Below, piece by piece: positions 8,998 to 18,621 of a DNA stretch of 64,000 nt. The notes under the pieces are model-generated. The model ran no database searches. It saw only the letters and a program-made list of their open reading frames with translations, and had not been told where the DNA came from. Every line of letters begins with the position of its first letter. Position 1 is the stretch's first letter. The stretch comes from Hyphomicrobiaceae bacterium (GTDB taxonomy: Bacteria; Pseudomonadota; Alphaproteobacteria; Rhizobiales; Methyloligellaceae). The DNA is taken from assembly GCA_028066055.1 (NCBI GenBank), contig JALCBY010000001.1, forward strand, positions 232,551 through 296,550. Reading direction: 5' to 3'. Position numbers and translations under genes: made by a program.

Positions 8998-9831
8998 TTA
9001 TTTGTAGGGTAGACGTGTATACGCATTCAAAATGGCTCTAACATCAGACCATAATGTATGACTAAATTCCGTCCCGCCAATATGTGCATGCTGGATCAAA
9101 TTTGCACCGTCATTCATTCGGTCATTTATAAGTCCCGGCTTATCCTTAGGAAATCTGGAGTGCTCACCTGCCTCGGACATCTTCTCATCTTTGACATCCG
9201 GATAATCATGACGTTTTCCAACAAGGGTCATCTCACCTTTGATTACGTTCAAAAGACCAGGTAATTCGTCGAGACTTGTTCTCCGCAGAAACTTGCCAAC
9301 ACTCGTTACTGCTACCGGCCCTTCGTTTGAGTGAGACATAGTTCTGAACTTTAATCTGCGAAACCGTTTGCCACCAATTGAATAACTTGGTGCAGCAAAA
9401 TATATCGGCCCTTTATTGCTAGTTAGCCAATCCTCTAATCTTATCGCGATCATTATAATTACGAATATTGGCACAAGCATAATTAGCATATAACCCGTCA
9501 CGGCAACGTCGAACATCCGCTTACCGTACTTGGGATAGAAAAGTTCCGTTTGGCTGAAACCAATGACTTTTCCTACCCGTCCTGCACCCCGCAGATAGAT
9601 GCTTAGTGCGTGGCACATCTTGCTGGTCATCTCAGGCCTGTCATTAAGGTCAGCCAGCCACTCTTCCTGATATCGGTATGCATATTTGGCAGAAAGCTTC
9701 TTAGCTGCCCTCCTAATCAGTTTCTCACTGATCCGAGGAATGAAGGTCTTCGCATCCTCACCCAGAATTCGGGCAAACGTCGCCATGAAGATGGTGGCAA
9801 TACCAAACAGCGTGATCTCGACCAAACCCAT
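8998..9831 (-). CDS. Bacterial sugar transferase with an N-terminal extension
   Basis: Likely a polyprenyl-phosphate hexose-1-phosphate transferase that starts a surface glycan. A membrane helix near residues 115-135 is followed by the catalytic domain with KRMFDVAVTG, the FRRLKFRTM block, LRRTSLDELPGLLNVIKGEM, VGKRHDYP and a KPGLINDR motif in place of the usual KPGLTG. The first 100 residues are unusual: a hydrophobic start, a basic stretch and YRYQEEWLADLNDRP, which recalls the RYREEWLAEL stretch seen by eye in some actinobacterial membrane proteins. At 277 aa it is longer than minimal WbaP/EpsL-type catalytic units. It lies one base after the PadR regulator stop, so the two genes are translationally coupled. 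No other glycan gene is nearby, so its acceptor pathway is unclear. Confidence 0.82.
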   Translation of the reverse strand: MGLVEITLFGIATIFMATFARILGEDAKTFIPRISEKLIRRAAKKLSAKYAYRYQEEWLADLNDRPEMTSKMCHALSIYLRGAGRVGKVIGFSQTELFYPKYGKRMFDVAVTGYMLIMLVPIFVIIMIAIRLEDWLTSNKGPIYFAAPSYSIGGKRFRRLKFRTMSHSNEGPVAVTSVGKFLRRTSLDELPGLLNVIKGEMTLVGKRHDYPDVKDEKMSEAGEHSRFPKDKPGLINDRMNDGANLIQHAHIGGTEFSHTLWSDVRAILNAYTRLPYK

Positions 9832-9832
9832 C

Positions 9833-10150
9833 TCAGACCTTCACCGGCTGTCGTCCGCCTGAATTAGGTACGGACAACTTGCTCAGCTCATCCATTGCAG
9901 CATGTTGACCAAGACCGGTAAGACGATAGTTCCTGCGACGAGGTCTTCCGACTTCCGATGCATCGATATCTTCCCACTCGCTCTCCAACCAGCCGCATGC
10001 CTCAAACCTGGCCAATAGCGGGTACAACGTCCCCGATCCGATCTTGAGTTGTTTGGATATCTCAGCGCCTGATCGTTCCTGCCTGACATCGGACAGAAAC
10101 AAACTCAACACCTGCAATCCCTTTGACGATATCTTCAAAGCAAACTCCAT
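9833..10150 (-). CDS. PadR-family transcriptional regulator
   Basis: Winged-helix repressor of the PadR type, 105 aa. The helix-turn-helix region and wing contain the family pattern SGAEISKQLKIGSGTLYPLLARFEACGWLES followed by RPRRRNYRLTGLG, cited here as two separated signature pieces: SGTLYPLLARFE and RRNYRLTGLG. The ATG at 10150 is chosen because the family starts shortly before the first helix; an upstream start at 10219 would read through the likely operator. It probably represses itself and the coupled sugar transferase. The inducer is unknown. Confidence 0.85.
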   Translation of the reverse strand: MEFALKISSKGLQVLSLFLSDVRQERSGAEISKQLKIGSGTLYPLLARFEACGWLESEWEDIDASEVGRPRRRNYRLTGLGQHAAMDELSKLSVPNSGGRQPVKV

Positions 10151-10161
10151 TTTAAAGCCCT

Positions 10162-10180
10162 TATATCGCAAATCGACATA
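10162..10180. promoter_or_regulatory. Candidate PadR operator
   Basis: An imperfect palindrome, TATATCG-CAAAT-CGACATA, with one mismatch, lies 12 bases upstream of the padR start. A second half-site, ATTTGCGATA, in opposite orientation is at about 10254-10263. The spacing fits autoregulation. Confidence 0.45.
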
Positions 10181-10395
10181 GGGTGCAACACACCTACTTG
10201 GTACCGCCTTGGTCTTCATGCTATTGACGAGTCTGGCTCCTCCTATGCATTGAATTTGCGATACCGTAACTTTCTTCCAAAGGTAGATGTCGCGCGTTCG
10301 AGTCGCGTCAACTACGAGCTTTCTTACAATATTTTCAGAGCCTTATTGATTTACGCTCGACGCTTCCCCGGTAGTTTTCATGTGGCATGTTTAGG

Positions 10396-10612
10396 CCCGC
10401 GCCGATGAACGGCGGGAGGCCGTCAAGACCACAGCCCGCTGCGCCCAAAGGGCTTGGTCTTTACGGAGGATGGCGCCGCAGGCCCCAAACAAAAAAGGAA
10501 AATGTCAGGCTGACAGACTTGGCAATGAATCGCGCAAGGAATGAACGCCGGATAGCCGAGACCGGCATATCCAGGCTCGGTTCACGACAGCTCGGCCCCA
10601 AGGGTGCGCCAT
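10396..10612 (+). ncRNA. Candidate structured RNA, copy 1
   Basis: A GC-rich non-coding stretch with several hairpins: GCCG/CGGC at 10401-10413, GCCC/GGGC around 10443-10452, and CCGAG-ACCGG...CCAG-G-CTCGG at 10556-10580, followed by TTCACGACAGCTCGG. The last hairpin and its downstream tail align with 38010-38050, 27 kb away, with compensated or nearly compensated stems. The plus strand is preferred because the loops are purine-rich. It sits between the PadR gene and the defence cluster. Function is unknown; it could be an element-borne RNA or a DNA structure. Confidence 0.45.
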
Positions 10613-10618
10613 CAGGTG

Positions 10619-11134
10619 CTAGGAAACAGTGCTAGAAGGTCGCCACCCTCCCTTCGTGCTCTTCGGATCGACGAGCTCGCTGGCAATCACTTCAATGACG
10701 GTGCACGAAGGCATGAGAAATTCCCAATAAGGTGTTTGCGTGGCCGCGCCGCTCCAGTAGCCCGAGCAACACTTATCGATGAGATCAGTGTTCCACTCAG
10801 GGTATTGTTTCATCCCTTCGTACTGTGGGTACTTTAGTTTGAGCAGCGCTTTCTGCATTTCGCCGATCCATGCGAAATCCCATCGTTCCGGCTCGCAGTT
10901 TGGTTTGATCCGGTAAATATAGCCGGGACTGACAACACCGCAAACCGTGAAGTCTGTGTGTTCAAGGCCAAACACGGCGTCGCGCCGGGAGAGTGTCCCA
11001 TCAGGCTTTCGCGCTTCCAGCTCGTCCTCAATTCGCACGTCGACTTTATCCCTACCGTTGCCGACAATTTCGTCCCCGACTGAATATTTCTCCGGTGAAA
11101 TATGGAAAAGTTTTATCAAGGGTGGGCCGAGCAA
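10619..11134 (-). CDS. Uncharacterised protein next to the TrlF-like gene
   Basis: A 171-residue soluble protein starting at TTG, ten bases downstream of the TrlF-like gene, so probably in the same operon. The N-terminal pattern LFHISPEKYSVGDEIVGNG resembles by eye the FHxS...GDxI start of ADP-ribosyltransferase-fold or DUF2441-like proteins, but the rest gives no clear catalytic signature. The middle has YIYRIKPN and FAWIGEMQKALLKLKY, and the C-terminus has IEVIASELV. Its position at the end of a defence operon suggests an effector or accessory role. That is inference; the family assignment is weak. Confidence 0.6.
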   Translation of the reverse strand: MLGPPLIKLFHISPEKYSVGDEIVGNGRDKVDVRIEDELEARKPDGTLSRRDAVFGLEHTDFTVCGVVSPGYIYRIKPNCEPERWDFAWIGEMQKALLKLKYPQYEGMKQYPEWNTDLIDKCCSGYWSGAATQTPYWEFLMPSCTVIEVIASELVDPKSTKGGWRPSSTVS

Positions 11135-11144
11135 TACAAACGAC

Positions 11145-14129
11145 CTATTTGATCTGATACTTCAAACGACGCTGCACGAATGCCGGCTTCGAGCCTTCGA
11201 GAACTTTCACGATAACATCATTGATGCGCGGATTTTCGATGGACCCGGACTCGTAAGAAAATTTGTAGCCAGCCGCCTTATCCAATGTGACGTAGAGCAC
11301 TTGCTCCGCATCGGCGCCAACCGCGAGATTCGGGTTGTGCGTGACCAAAATGACTTGCCGGTTTTTCTTGGCCTCGCGAATACAATTCGCCAGAACAGAA
11401 AAAATACTGTCATTGTCAAGATTGTCTTCCGGCTGATCGATTATAAGCGGCGTCCTTTCCATGTCGAGATGTAGGTAAAAGACCAATAACAACAGGCCCT
11501 TTTCACCGGGAGATAGCTGGTTGAGATTCTTGCCTCCAAGGCGAAGCTCATATCGCGCATCAAAATATTCGAAGGAGAACAGCAGGTCATAAAGGCGTTT
11601 AACGTCCTTCACTTGCTTGTCCACGTCTTCCTCGAAGATCGCGCTGATTATCGCTTTCACAAAGACGAGAATACTTTCGACATCATTCCAGTCCACATCG
11701 GCCATAAGGGTGCCAAGTTCAGCGCGGCCCTGCGCACTGCCGCGGAACGGTCCACTCGCCGATTGGTTCAGGAGATCGAAGAAATCATCAGCGAACTCAT
11801 GGGACGGGACGAAAGATGCATCAATCGTGACCAAAAATTCATCAGAGTTTATCGTCGCCAAACGCTCTTCAACACTTACTTTGAGACCTTCATAGAAAGA
11901 GCGCACTTTCATCTTCGCTTCAAATATCAAGCGCGCAAGCGTGTCGCGTTCTTCGCGTTTTTCATCGAGCTTGATGCGCAGCTCGTTCTCGATATAGAAA
12001 ATCCGCCGTTCGAGGTCTTTGATCGTGCCGGGTTTCGGATTTTCGTCCTCGCCCATTACTGCGGCGATTTTGGACTGAACATCCGATAGTGCCTGTACAT
12101 ATCGCTGATACCGCCGTTGCGGCGCCGACAGCGTTTCCCGCAAACCTTTCAGCTTGTCGGCCAGAAATTGATGGGCCGCTCGAAGATCAGGAACGCTGGA
12201 CAGCTCCGACAAATCGGTATCGTCGGAAACCGGATCTTTTTTTGCCAGCTCCAGCGCCCTTATTTCGGCCTGGAGCGCATTGATTTTTTCATCGATGGGC
12301 TGCGTGTTGATCCGGTGCCTGACGATGGCATCAACATCCAGCCCGAAGCTTGTACAAGAGGCGCGAAGTCCCTCTTTGCTTTCCTTGACATGGGTGTCGA
12401 TCGCAGCCACCGCCTCCTTCAAAGTACCAAGGCCCACAAGGTCTGTCTTAAGCGCAGAAAGGCTTTCAACGGCTGCTTTTCCTCGCTCTTCGATATCCGA
12501 TTGAAGACTTCTTGTTTCTTCGATTTGGCGGGTTACGGTTTGCTGCTCGGTCGTTTCGCCTTCCGGCTTCGGCACTTCCTGCGGCTTGGATTTTTCGAGA
12601 ACGCGGCATTCTTCCCGTTTCTGGTTCAGTTCTTCACTGAGCCGCGTTTTGGTGGCCGGATCAGCCTGCTCTTCCAGTTCCACAATTTCAATGTTGAGTT
12701 CACGAAGTCTGACTTTGAGGGCACTAATGTCACTCTTGCTCTGAGCGGTCTTTAGTTCTTCAAGCTCCGAAAAGGTCGACTTCCCCATCCGGTCGGATTC
12801 ATCGACATGAGAGAACACAACCTCTTCGATTTTCCGGCGGAATGCCTTGACCTCAATTTCGTTCGTAAGGCTCTCAAAGTAGTTCTGCGGAAGGTACTTT
12901 ACTGCCTCCGGCTTAAGCGTATCGACTTCTTCGTCAAGGCGCTTCGAGGGTTTTGCACCGCTCGCCCATATGAGCTCGCCGGTGAAGTTTTCGGCATATC
13001 CCTTCTGTCGAAATTTCCTGTTTCGAGGATCATCTGTCAGAAATGAGAAATGGGCCGACTGACTGGATTCGCCTAAGAGCCCAATGATATCGGCGACAGC
13101 ACTCTTGCCGCTACCCTTGTTACCTATGATCGCGGTGAGTTCGGGATTGAATGGGATGTCTACGTTCTGAAACCAGGAACCGTTGGCGCCGGAATAGCCG
13201 CACACCTGGTCCACCTTGAGCCCTGCAATGAATCGAGTGGCGTCCTGATCGAGACGCTCCAATACCGTTGGGCGCTCCCCGATATGAACGCGGCCTTTTG
13301 GCTCGAAAAGCGTCTGTCGCAGGCCACGGAAACTCAGATCGGCTTTGATCCAGGTTGGCTCGTAGCCGGCTTCATCCCCTGACAGGCGGTTGAGGTCATC
13401 AAAGGAGTGCGCATCAGAGCCAGAATAAACGGGCTTCCTTCCGCTTGGTATGCCGCCCTCATAGCGATCCAGCCTAAGGAAATGGTCAGCGTTTTTCGAC
13501 GAACCAAAGAAGGCATCGCTTGCCTTATCAAGTTCGTCGGAAATCGACATGCTTCGGGGTGACTTGGTGTCAACACCCCGAAGTCCATCATTACTGGCCG
13601 CCGTGACGACTATGTATGCGGTCTCGCCTGGAAATACCTTTGCTAGAGTGGTCGTTAAATCGGTGATGCTGACTGTCGCCTGCTCATAATCTTCTTGGGA
13701 CGAGAGCTCACTACAGCGCAGACGCGCACCCTGATGTGTCTTGTGAGTGAGCAAGTCACCTAGCAGGGTATCGAGTTTTCCCTTCGTGGCGATTTCGGGA
13801 TCGAGGAGGACGTGGGTGTGAACATTGCGTCCGTCAGAACTGACGGTCTCCGTGAGGCGAAATTCCACATTGGGAATGAAGAACTTCTTCCCATCGGGAC
13901 AATGCTCCTTATACGCCGCTATGACTGATAGATAACTATCAAACGAAAAGTAGTCGGTAATTCCGAAAGCCTGAACATCCGAAGCCTCAAGCTCATCGAT
14001 GTAGCGCTTTAGGATATCAGCTGATGTCCCACCAAAACCGTCAGACAGCTTGGTTCCGGGCGCGTGTAGGTGAACGTCCCAACGCTTCCAGACTGATCCC
14101 GTTTTCTGGTGAACATTTACCAACAACAA
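11145..14129 (-). CDS. TrlF-like PHP domain-SMC-type ATPase
   Basis: A 994-residue fusion of a PHP phosphoesterase domain with an SMC/ABC-type ATPase. The PHP part (residues 1-265) shows WDVHLH, GITDYFSFDSY and SGSDAHSFDDL, which supply metal ligands. The ATPase has Walker A GNKGSGKSA near 336, a long coiled-coil region (about 450-700), the signature NQLSPGEKGLLLL near 868, Walker B and D-loop in PLIIDQPEDNLDN near 895, and an H-loop (VTHNPN). This is the TrlF-family arrangement, often found among phage-defence genes. The likely start is a TTG with GAGGGG upstream. It lies six bases after the restriction endonuclease gene, so restriction, modification and this ATPase are probably co-expressed. 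It may act on DNA ends or nucleotides; the substrate is unproven. Confidence 0.85.
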   Translation of the reverse strand: MLLVNVHQKTGSVWKRWDVHLHAPGTKLSDGFGGTSADILKRYIDELEASDVQAFGITDYFSFDSYLSVIAAYKEHCPDGKKFFIPNVEFRLTETVSSDGRNVHTHVLLDPEIATKGKLDTLLGDLLTHKTHQGARLRCSELSSQEDYEQATVSITDLTTTLAKVFPGETAYIVVTAASNDGLRGVDTKSPRSMSISDELDKASDAFFGSSKNADHFLRLDRYEGGIPSGRKPVYSGSDAHSFDDLNRLSGDEAGYEPTWIKADLSFRGLRQTLFEPKGRVHIGERPTVLERLDQDATRFIAGLKVDQVCGYSGANGSWFQNVDIPFNPELTAIIGNKGSGKSAVADIIGLLGESSQSAHFSFLTDDPRNRKFRQKGYAENFTGELIWASGAKPSKRLDEEVDTLKPEAVKYLPQNYFESLTNEIEVKAFRRKIEEVVFSHVDESDRMGKSTFSELEELKTAQSKSDISALKVRLRELNIEIVELEEQADPATKTRLSEELNQKREECRVLEKSKPQEVPKPEGETTEQQTVTRQIEETRSLQSDIEERGKAAVESLSALKTDLVGLGTLKEAVAAIDTHVKESKEGLRASCTSFGLDVDAIVRHRINTQPIDEKINALQAEIRALELAKKDPVSDDTDLSELSSVPDLRAAHQFLADKLKGLRETLSAPQRRYQRYVQALSDVQSKIAAVMGEDENPKPGTIKDLERRIFYIENELRIKLDEKREERDTLARLIFEAKMKVRSFYEGLKVSVEERLATINSDEFLVTIDASFVPSHEFADDFFDLLNQSASGPFRGSAQGRAELGTLMADVDWNDVESILVFVKAIISAIFEEDVDKQVKDVKRLYDLLFSFEYFDARYELRLGGKNLNQLSPGEKGLLLLVFYLHLDMERTPLIIDQPEDNLDNDSIFSVLANCIREAKKNRQVILVTHNPNLAVGADAEQVLYVTLDKAAGYKFSYESGSIENPRINDVIVKVLEGSKPAFVQRRLKYQIK

Positions 14130-14135
14130 GCCCCT

Positions 14136-14876
14136 CTATTGCCGCGCCGCCACCGCCGCGATGTGACCGGCAAATTCAGTCACAAACGTCCTCAGGGAAG
14201 CGAGGTCGCTCAACTGCCTGTATCTTCCGTCATTGGCGGCATCGCGCGGAGACATGAGAAACGCGGCGCTGGTATAGAGACCTTCCTGTACAAGGCGCTT
14301 GCACAGAAGATCGTACCGGATAGCGTATGAAGCCCCCTTGAATTCGGGATCGACCGGGAAGTGCGGCTCCTTATCCTTCACAGGTGAATTGGACTCATCA
14401 CAGTCTTCAAGAAGCATGATCCAGCCCAGGAACGGGCGCGGCGCATCGTCTCCGAATGCCCCTTCGCGATAGGCGGTCCAAAGGTCGTGCGCCGTTCCGA
14501 TTGCTTCTTCGCAACGGTTGTTAAAATTGTTGCCGAATGACGGTCCAACCTGCGATTTGAACTCAAGCGCCGCAACCAGTTCGCCGCGATACATGACCAG
14601 CATGTCCCAGAGCTTTGTCGGACGAAAAAATCCGGGGAGCGTCAGAACACGCTTCTGAACGCAAATATCGGCAAGGGCGAGCCCGTTCGCTTCGACCAGG
14701 CTCTGCGCTATAGCGAGAAAACCATCCATATTCTTGCCAGCCGTAACCGCGCCGCGCGAGCCCGCGTCCCGATTGCCCGACTCGACCTGCTTGGCGAGCG
14801 CTGCTTCTCGGTTGCCCCAATACAGCTTCACAGCTTCACCGGCCTGGGCTTCGTATTTGGCAAGATCGAGCGTCAT
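14136..14876 (-). CDS. PaeR7I/XhoI-family type II restriction endonuclease
   Basis: A 246-residue endonuclease matching the PaeR7I family in length and motifs: [14 protein letters not shown] near residue 40, [23 protein letters not shown] around 85-110 (the D...EFK catalytic core) and [15 protein letters not shown]. Family members cut CTCGAG. CTCGAG sites occur in the window, for example near 5545 and 28490, so host DNA must be protected by the partner methyltransferase. The start overlaps the methyltransferase stop by four bases (ATGA), giving translation of the methylase first, a common order that protects the host. Confidence 0.86.
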   Translation of the reverse strand: MTLDLAKYEAQAGEAVKLYWGNREAALAKQVESGNRDAGSRGAVTAGKNMDGFLAIAQSLVEANGLALADICVQKRVLTLPGFFRPTKLWDMLVMYRGELVAALEFKSQVGPSFGNNFNNRCEEAIGTAHDLWTAYREGAFGDDAPRPFLGWIMLLEDCDESNSPVKDKEPHFPVDPEFKGASYAIRYDLLCKRLVQEGLYTSAAFLMSPRDAANDGRYRQLSDLASLRTFVTEFAGHIAAVAARQ

Positions 14877-16588
14877 TCAGAGACTTTCCCTTCAATCAAT
14901 TTAATCTCTTCTGCGCTAATTCCGTATATCTTAGATATTATTTCATTGAGTAGATGGCGATCATTTGTTTCAGAATACTCTGCCAACCGCTCGCGCAAGT
15001 CATTCGATACATCTGACCACCGCGGAATTCTGATCTTTCGGAGATACTGCGCCTGAAAACGGAGATAGCCGCCACGCATCCGTGTGCAGTACAAACCGAC
15101 GAAAAGCCGAGCGATCCCGGAGTGCATAACGGCTTGCAGCGCATGAACGTCCCATTCTTCGGAAGTTATGTAATAAAGATTGTGATGCGGATAGAGCTTG
15201 CCTTCTTCGTAGACGACGGAGGCATCGCCTTTGATGTCGGGGATCAGCAGTTTTTCCTGATAAGTGAGTTCTGGATAGATGCGGTCGATGGTTCGATACC
15301 AGCCGTGCGGATTTTTCTCCGCGATATGGCGGCCTGCGATCTGTTCCTTGCGGGCCTCAAGGTACGCGCGGAGCTTCGGGAAAGTCTCGAGATCCACGAG
15401 CTTACCGTCGTCACCGAACGGATTGACGATGCCTTTCCCGCGCCAGGCGATATTGCCCGCGAGAATGTCCTTCGTCATAACGAGCGGCAGCTTGCGGGAC
15501 GGCTCGACATCGAGTCCTTCGTAGTCGCCGATAAAGGCTTTGTCGGCACCCGTGGCAACGCCGATTCCGACTTTGCATCCGGCATCTTCAAGGACCGGGA
15601 ATTGCGCCTCCAGCCGCCGCACGAGCGCAAGTTCATCGAAAGAATCGAGCACCCAGGCGTCGGCGCCGGATGCGACGTTTCTGATTTCGCGAACCTTGCT
15701 CTTTGCAGGGAGCTTGTTTGCGGTAAGTTCGGCAGCAAGGCATTTCAGGATGGGCGCGTCTATCGCCGGGCGGGCATAGACGCGGGTTAATTCCGCACGG
15801 GTCTTTTCAATGACTGTGATCGCTGGATAAGCGCTGACTTCATCATGAAAGGCATCGGTATCGACCATATCGACGTAGATGCTGAGATTGTATTGCCTGG
15901 CAACGAGCTCCCGTAGCTTCTTGCCGTATTTGTTCTTCATCCAACGGTCGGCACAAATGAAGCCGAGCTTCCCGCCATCTTCCAACAGGCCGAGCGAGCG
16001 TTCGATGAAAGGGACATAAATATCTGCGCGGTCATAAATGGTCTGGTAACGCTGCCGGTACTCGCTCATGAGCACATCGGGAATGCTCTCCTGCCGGACG
16101 TAAGGCGGATTACCTACAATATGGGTGAAGCGGCCCGGAAACTCAGCGAGAAGAAAATCCCCCTGATGGAGCCAGACATGGCATAGGCGGGCGGCATCAG
16201 TGCTGCTTAGACCGGCCTCTATCAGCCGCGTCGCGACTAGTTCGCGGGTGCCTTCATAGGTAGTGCGATGCAGTTCGATGGCGCGAATAGCGGGCTCAAG
16301 GGCGGTATATTCGAGCTTGCCATCGCGCTTGGCAGCGGCCAGCAAGCGGTCAATGACCGGAATAAGGAAGTCGCCATCGCCGCAGGAAGGCTCAAGAAGG
16401 CGGTATTCGGTTAACGGCCCGTCTTCGGTATAGCCGGTCAGGTCAAGAATAAAATCGACGACTTCTCGCCGTGTGTAGATAGCGCCGCGTTCTTCGATTC
16501 CCGCATCTGTTGCAAGCTGCTCAACGGCTTCCGTCACGGGGCAGAGGCCGGGGAAAGCAGGCTGGAGGGCGAGAATGGTTGTTGTCAC
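14873..16588 (-). CDS. Eco57I-like class adenine-specific DNA methyltransferase
   Basis: N6-adenine methyltransferase, 571 aa, predicted to protect CTCGAG sites as the partner of the PaeR7I-like endonuclease. Motif I region [16 protein letters not shown] sequence ([12 protein letters not shown]) is near residue 60, the catalytic NPPYVRQE near 157, and the C-terminal half holds a target-recognition domain ending in [24 protein letters not shown]. The start is GTG at 16588 with AGGA upstream. The relaxase gene lies upstream on the same strand, separated by about 335 bases. The module looks inserted beside the relaxase rather than part of the transfer genes. Confidence 0.88.
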   Translation of the reverse strand: MTTTILALQPAFPGLCPVTEAVEQLATDAGIEERGAIYTRREVVDFILDLTGYTEDGPLTEYRLLEPSCGDGDFLIPVIDRLLAAAKRDGKLEYTALEPAIRAIELHRTTYEGTRELVATRLIEAGLSSTDAARLCHVWLHQGDFLLAEFPGRFTHIVGNPPYVRQESIPDVLMSEYRQRYQTIYDRADIYVPFIERSLGLLEDGGKLGFICADRWMKNKYGKKLRELVARQYNLSIYVDMVDTDAFHDEVSAYPAITVIEKTRAELTRVYARPAIDAPILKCLAAELTANKLPAKSKVREIRNVASGADAWVLDSFDELALVRRLEAQFPVLEDAGCKVGIGVATGADKAFIGDYEGLDVEPSRKLPLVMTKDILAGNIAWRGKGIVNPFGDDGKLVDLETFPKLRAYLEARKEQIAGRHIAEKNPHGWYRTIDRIYPELTYQEKLLIPDIKGDASVVYEEGKLYPHHNLYYITSEEWDVHALQAVMHSGIARLFVGLYCTRMRGGYLRFQAQYLRKIRIPRWSDVSNDLRERLAEYSETNDRHLLNEIISKIYGISAEEIKLIEGKVSE

Positions 16589-16597
16589 GGCTGATTC

Positions 16598-16924
16598 CTA
16601 ACCTGAACAATCAGTGAACACTCTGACTGTGATAGCACAGGTCGCAGAATCACTTCCATGATTCGCTAGGCGCAGCAACGAGTTGCCCCCAAGGAAATCT
16701 TGGACAAGGCTAACACCAAAAAGCGACCCATCTGGCGGCAGATGGCGAATATCCAACCTGCGCGAGGTTAGTCGAGGATGTTGGGGCCGACGGTCCTCAA
16801 GTCGATGGGATGGTCCAGGAAGGGAGAGCCGAAGTCTTCCGTCCTGGTCTCCATGAAATAGACTCAGCGAGGTTGCTGTACCTACGTGATTAGTAGCGAG
16901 TTCCGCTAAATAGAATTTCCACAT
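16598..16924 (-). CDS. Possible small ORF coupled to the relaxase stop
   Basis: A 108-residue frame whose ATG overlaps the relaxase stop as TAATG and which ends nine bases before the methyltransferase GTG. Translational coupling makes it plausible, but the protein (rich in Arg, Leu, Ser) shows no known domain and the composition is not clearly gene-like. If it is not real, this 335-base gap between methyltransferase and relaxase holds only debris from the junction. Confidence 0.25.
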   Translation of the reverse strand: MWKFYLAELATNHVGTATSLSLFHGDQDGRLRLSLPGPSHRLEDRRPQHPRLTSRRLDIRHLPPDGSLFGVSLVQDFLGGNSLLRLANHGSDSATCAITVRVFTDCSG

Positions 16925-18621
16925 TAGGAACCCAGCGAGATTCTCTGACTCTTGTTCAACTTGACTGCTTCGCGCCAAGGCACCAGCGAAAACTCCCCGC
17001 CCCTCTGCACAACGATAAAGCGCCCCGATGCCAGCGTGATCGATTTCATCGCCTTCCCCTCCAACCGCTCGCCCGTTGCTGACGGCTGGCAAGTCAACCC
17101 AAGCTCTTTCGACAGCTTGCTTGCTACGCGGCGCACCTCCCGCGCTCGTAACGTTCGAAGTAAGTTTGCTTGTGCGATGAGCCGGCCGCCCTTCTCTGTG
17201 ATCAATCCCTCTTTCATCAGCCATTGCTGCCGGGCACGCAGAGCCCGATTGACCTCCGCGCCAAAGCCCTTGTCGCGATAGGGTTGTTGATCTTTCGCGA
17301 GGATCTTCCGATCAAGCCACGTCGCACCGTCCGTTGTCGCAAGTTCCCGAAACGCAACATGCGACTCAATGAACACTCTCGCGGGCACATGCTGACGAGT
17401 GTGCCCGCCCTGCCCCTGATCACGCCCTCGAAGTGTCACGACCATGTCCCTGGCTGGCGGATCGTATTTGCTCAAGCGTCCGACCTCTGCGTAGTGGAGT
17501 TTCCCGTCCGTCCCGTCGACGACCATGTAGTGATGATCCTGGAGCTCGTTTGAGAGGCCCATGGCAACGACCTTGCCCGTGACCTTGCTCGCCAAATTCT
17601 CCGCATCAAAGACCGCAAAGTCTGATGCACCGCGGTCAATGCCAGCTTCTTTCAGAACCCGCTGCATCGTTTTCATGATATCTCCGCGCTCGCCGAGCTG
17701 CCGCAGCACGGTCTCGGTCCGGTCGGCGAGCTTCCAGACGCCGGGCTTCAATTCCTCGGCCAGCCCCATGCTCTCAAGTTTGCGCAGTCGCCCCATGCGA
17801 TGACTCCGCCATTGCGGGTTGAGCTTCGATGAAGATGAGATGGCTAGGATGCCAAGATCTGTATCGCGCAGGAGGGATCGGTCGAGCCGCGTCAGGCGTT
17901 CGGCCTGCACTTCCCGTTCGATCTTTTGATCAAGCTCGTGTTTCGTCTCCGGTCCGAGTTCGAGGGTCACGAGGTCACGGGCCCGGTCCCTGAGTCCATG
18001 TGAGAGATAGTCCCGCGCGATGACGAGGTCCTTGCCCAGATCGTCTTTACCGCGGACCACAATATGGGTGTGGGGATGGCCGGTATTGAAATGATCAACG
18101 GCCACCCAGTCGAGTTTGGTTCCGAGATCGTTTTCCGCCTGGCGCATCAGATCCCGGACGAAAGGTTTCAGGTCCTCCATCGCGGCACCGTCTTCGAGTG
18201 CCACGATGAAACGGAACTGATGCCGGTCGCCTTGCGACCTCTCGATCAACGCCTTGCCGTCGGCTTCGTCCGCATCGGGACCGTAGAGCGTTCCTCGCTC
18301 GCCCTCCCGCGTGACCCCATCGCGCTGGATGTATTTGAGGTGGGCACACGCTGCACCGACATCGCCTGATTTGAACCGTGTAAACCGTGCCTTGATCACG
18401 ACGCGCCGGCGCCCGACCGCGAAGCCCATGCCGCCTCGTGCCAACGCCGCCGAATAGCCCCGTCCCGATCGGCTGCCTGAGAAGAGTGACCGGCCGGCCC
18501 GCGACCGTGAATGCGTGGCCCGGCTCATGTCGCGGATCACACGCCTGAGGTAGCGCTCATTCTTGCGTCCGGGCGTTGACCTGATCCGCCCGAGCTTCGG
18601 TTGAAAGTCGTCTTCAGCCAT
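16924..18621 (-). CDS. RlxS-like conjugative relaxase (DUF3363), atypical C-terminus
   Basis: Relaxase that would nick the transfer origin and pilot the DNA strand. The N-terminus has a basic region, then KYIQRDGV near residue 85 and the HUH metal-binding motif HPHTHIVVRG near residues 175-185. The DUF3363 region follows (about 280-540) with MVVDGTDGKLHYAEVG and DRKILAKDQ. The protein ends shortly after FSLVPWR, where I recall homologues continuing for some tens of residues; the last 14 residues (EAVKLNKSQRISLG) look non-homologous. This suggests the 3' end was replaced when the restriction cluster joined. The ATG at 18621 has GGAGAAAG upstream. The catalytic half is intact. Confidence 0.87.
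   Translation of the reverse strand: MAEDDFQPKLGRIRSTPGRKNERYLRRVIRDMSRATHSRSRAGRSLFSGSRSGRGYSAALARGGMGFAVGRRRVVIKARFTRFKSGDVGAACAHLKYIQRDGVTREGERGTLYGPDADEADGKALIERSQGDRHQFRFIVALEDGAAMEDLKPFVRDLMRQAENDLGTKLDWVAVDHFNTGHPHTHIVVRGKDDLGKDLVIARDYLSHGLRDRARDLVTLELGPETKHELDQKIEREVQAERLTRLDRSLLRDTDLGILAISSSSKLNPQWRSHRMGRLRKLESMGLAEELKPGVWKLADRTETVLRQLGERGDIMKTMQRVLKEAGIDRGASDFAVFDAENLASKVTGKVVAMGLSNELQDHHYMVVDGTDGKLHYAEVGRLSKYDPPARDMVVTLRGRDQGQGGHTRQHVPARVFIESHVAFRELATTDGATWLDRKILAKDQQPYRDKGFGAEVNRALRARQQWLMKEGLITEKGGRLIAQANLLRTLRAREVRRVASKLSKELGLTCQPSATGERLEGKAMKSITLASGRFIVVQRGGEFSLVPWREAVKLNKSQRISLGS

Noticed and set aside
10277..10310. A T-arm-like stem-loop (GCGCGTTCGAGTCGCGT)
   Set aside because: No anticodon arm and no CCA end follow, so a tRNA relic cannot be supported.
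10387..10635. A short plus-strand protein in the structured region
   Set aside because: The sequence has hairpins shared with another non-coding site and the predicted peptide is Arg/Pro/Gly-rich without homology.
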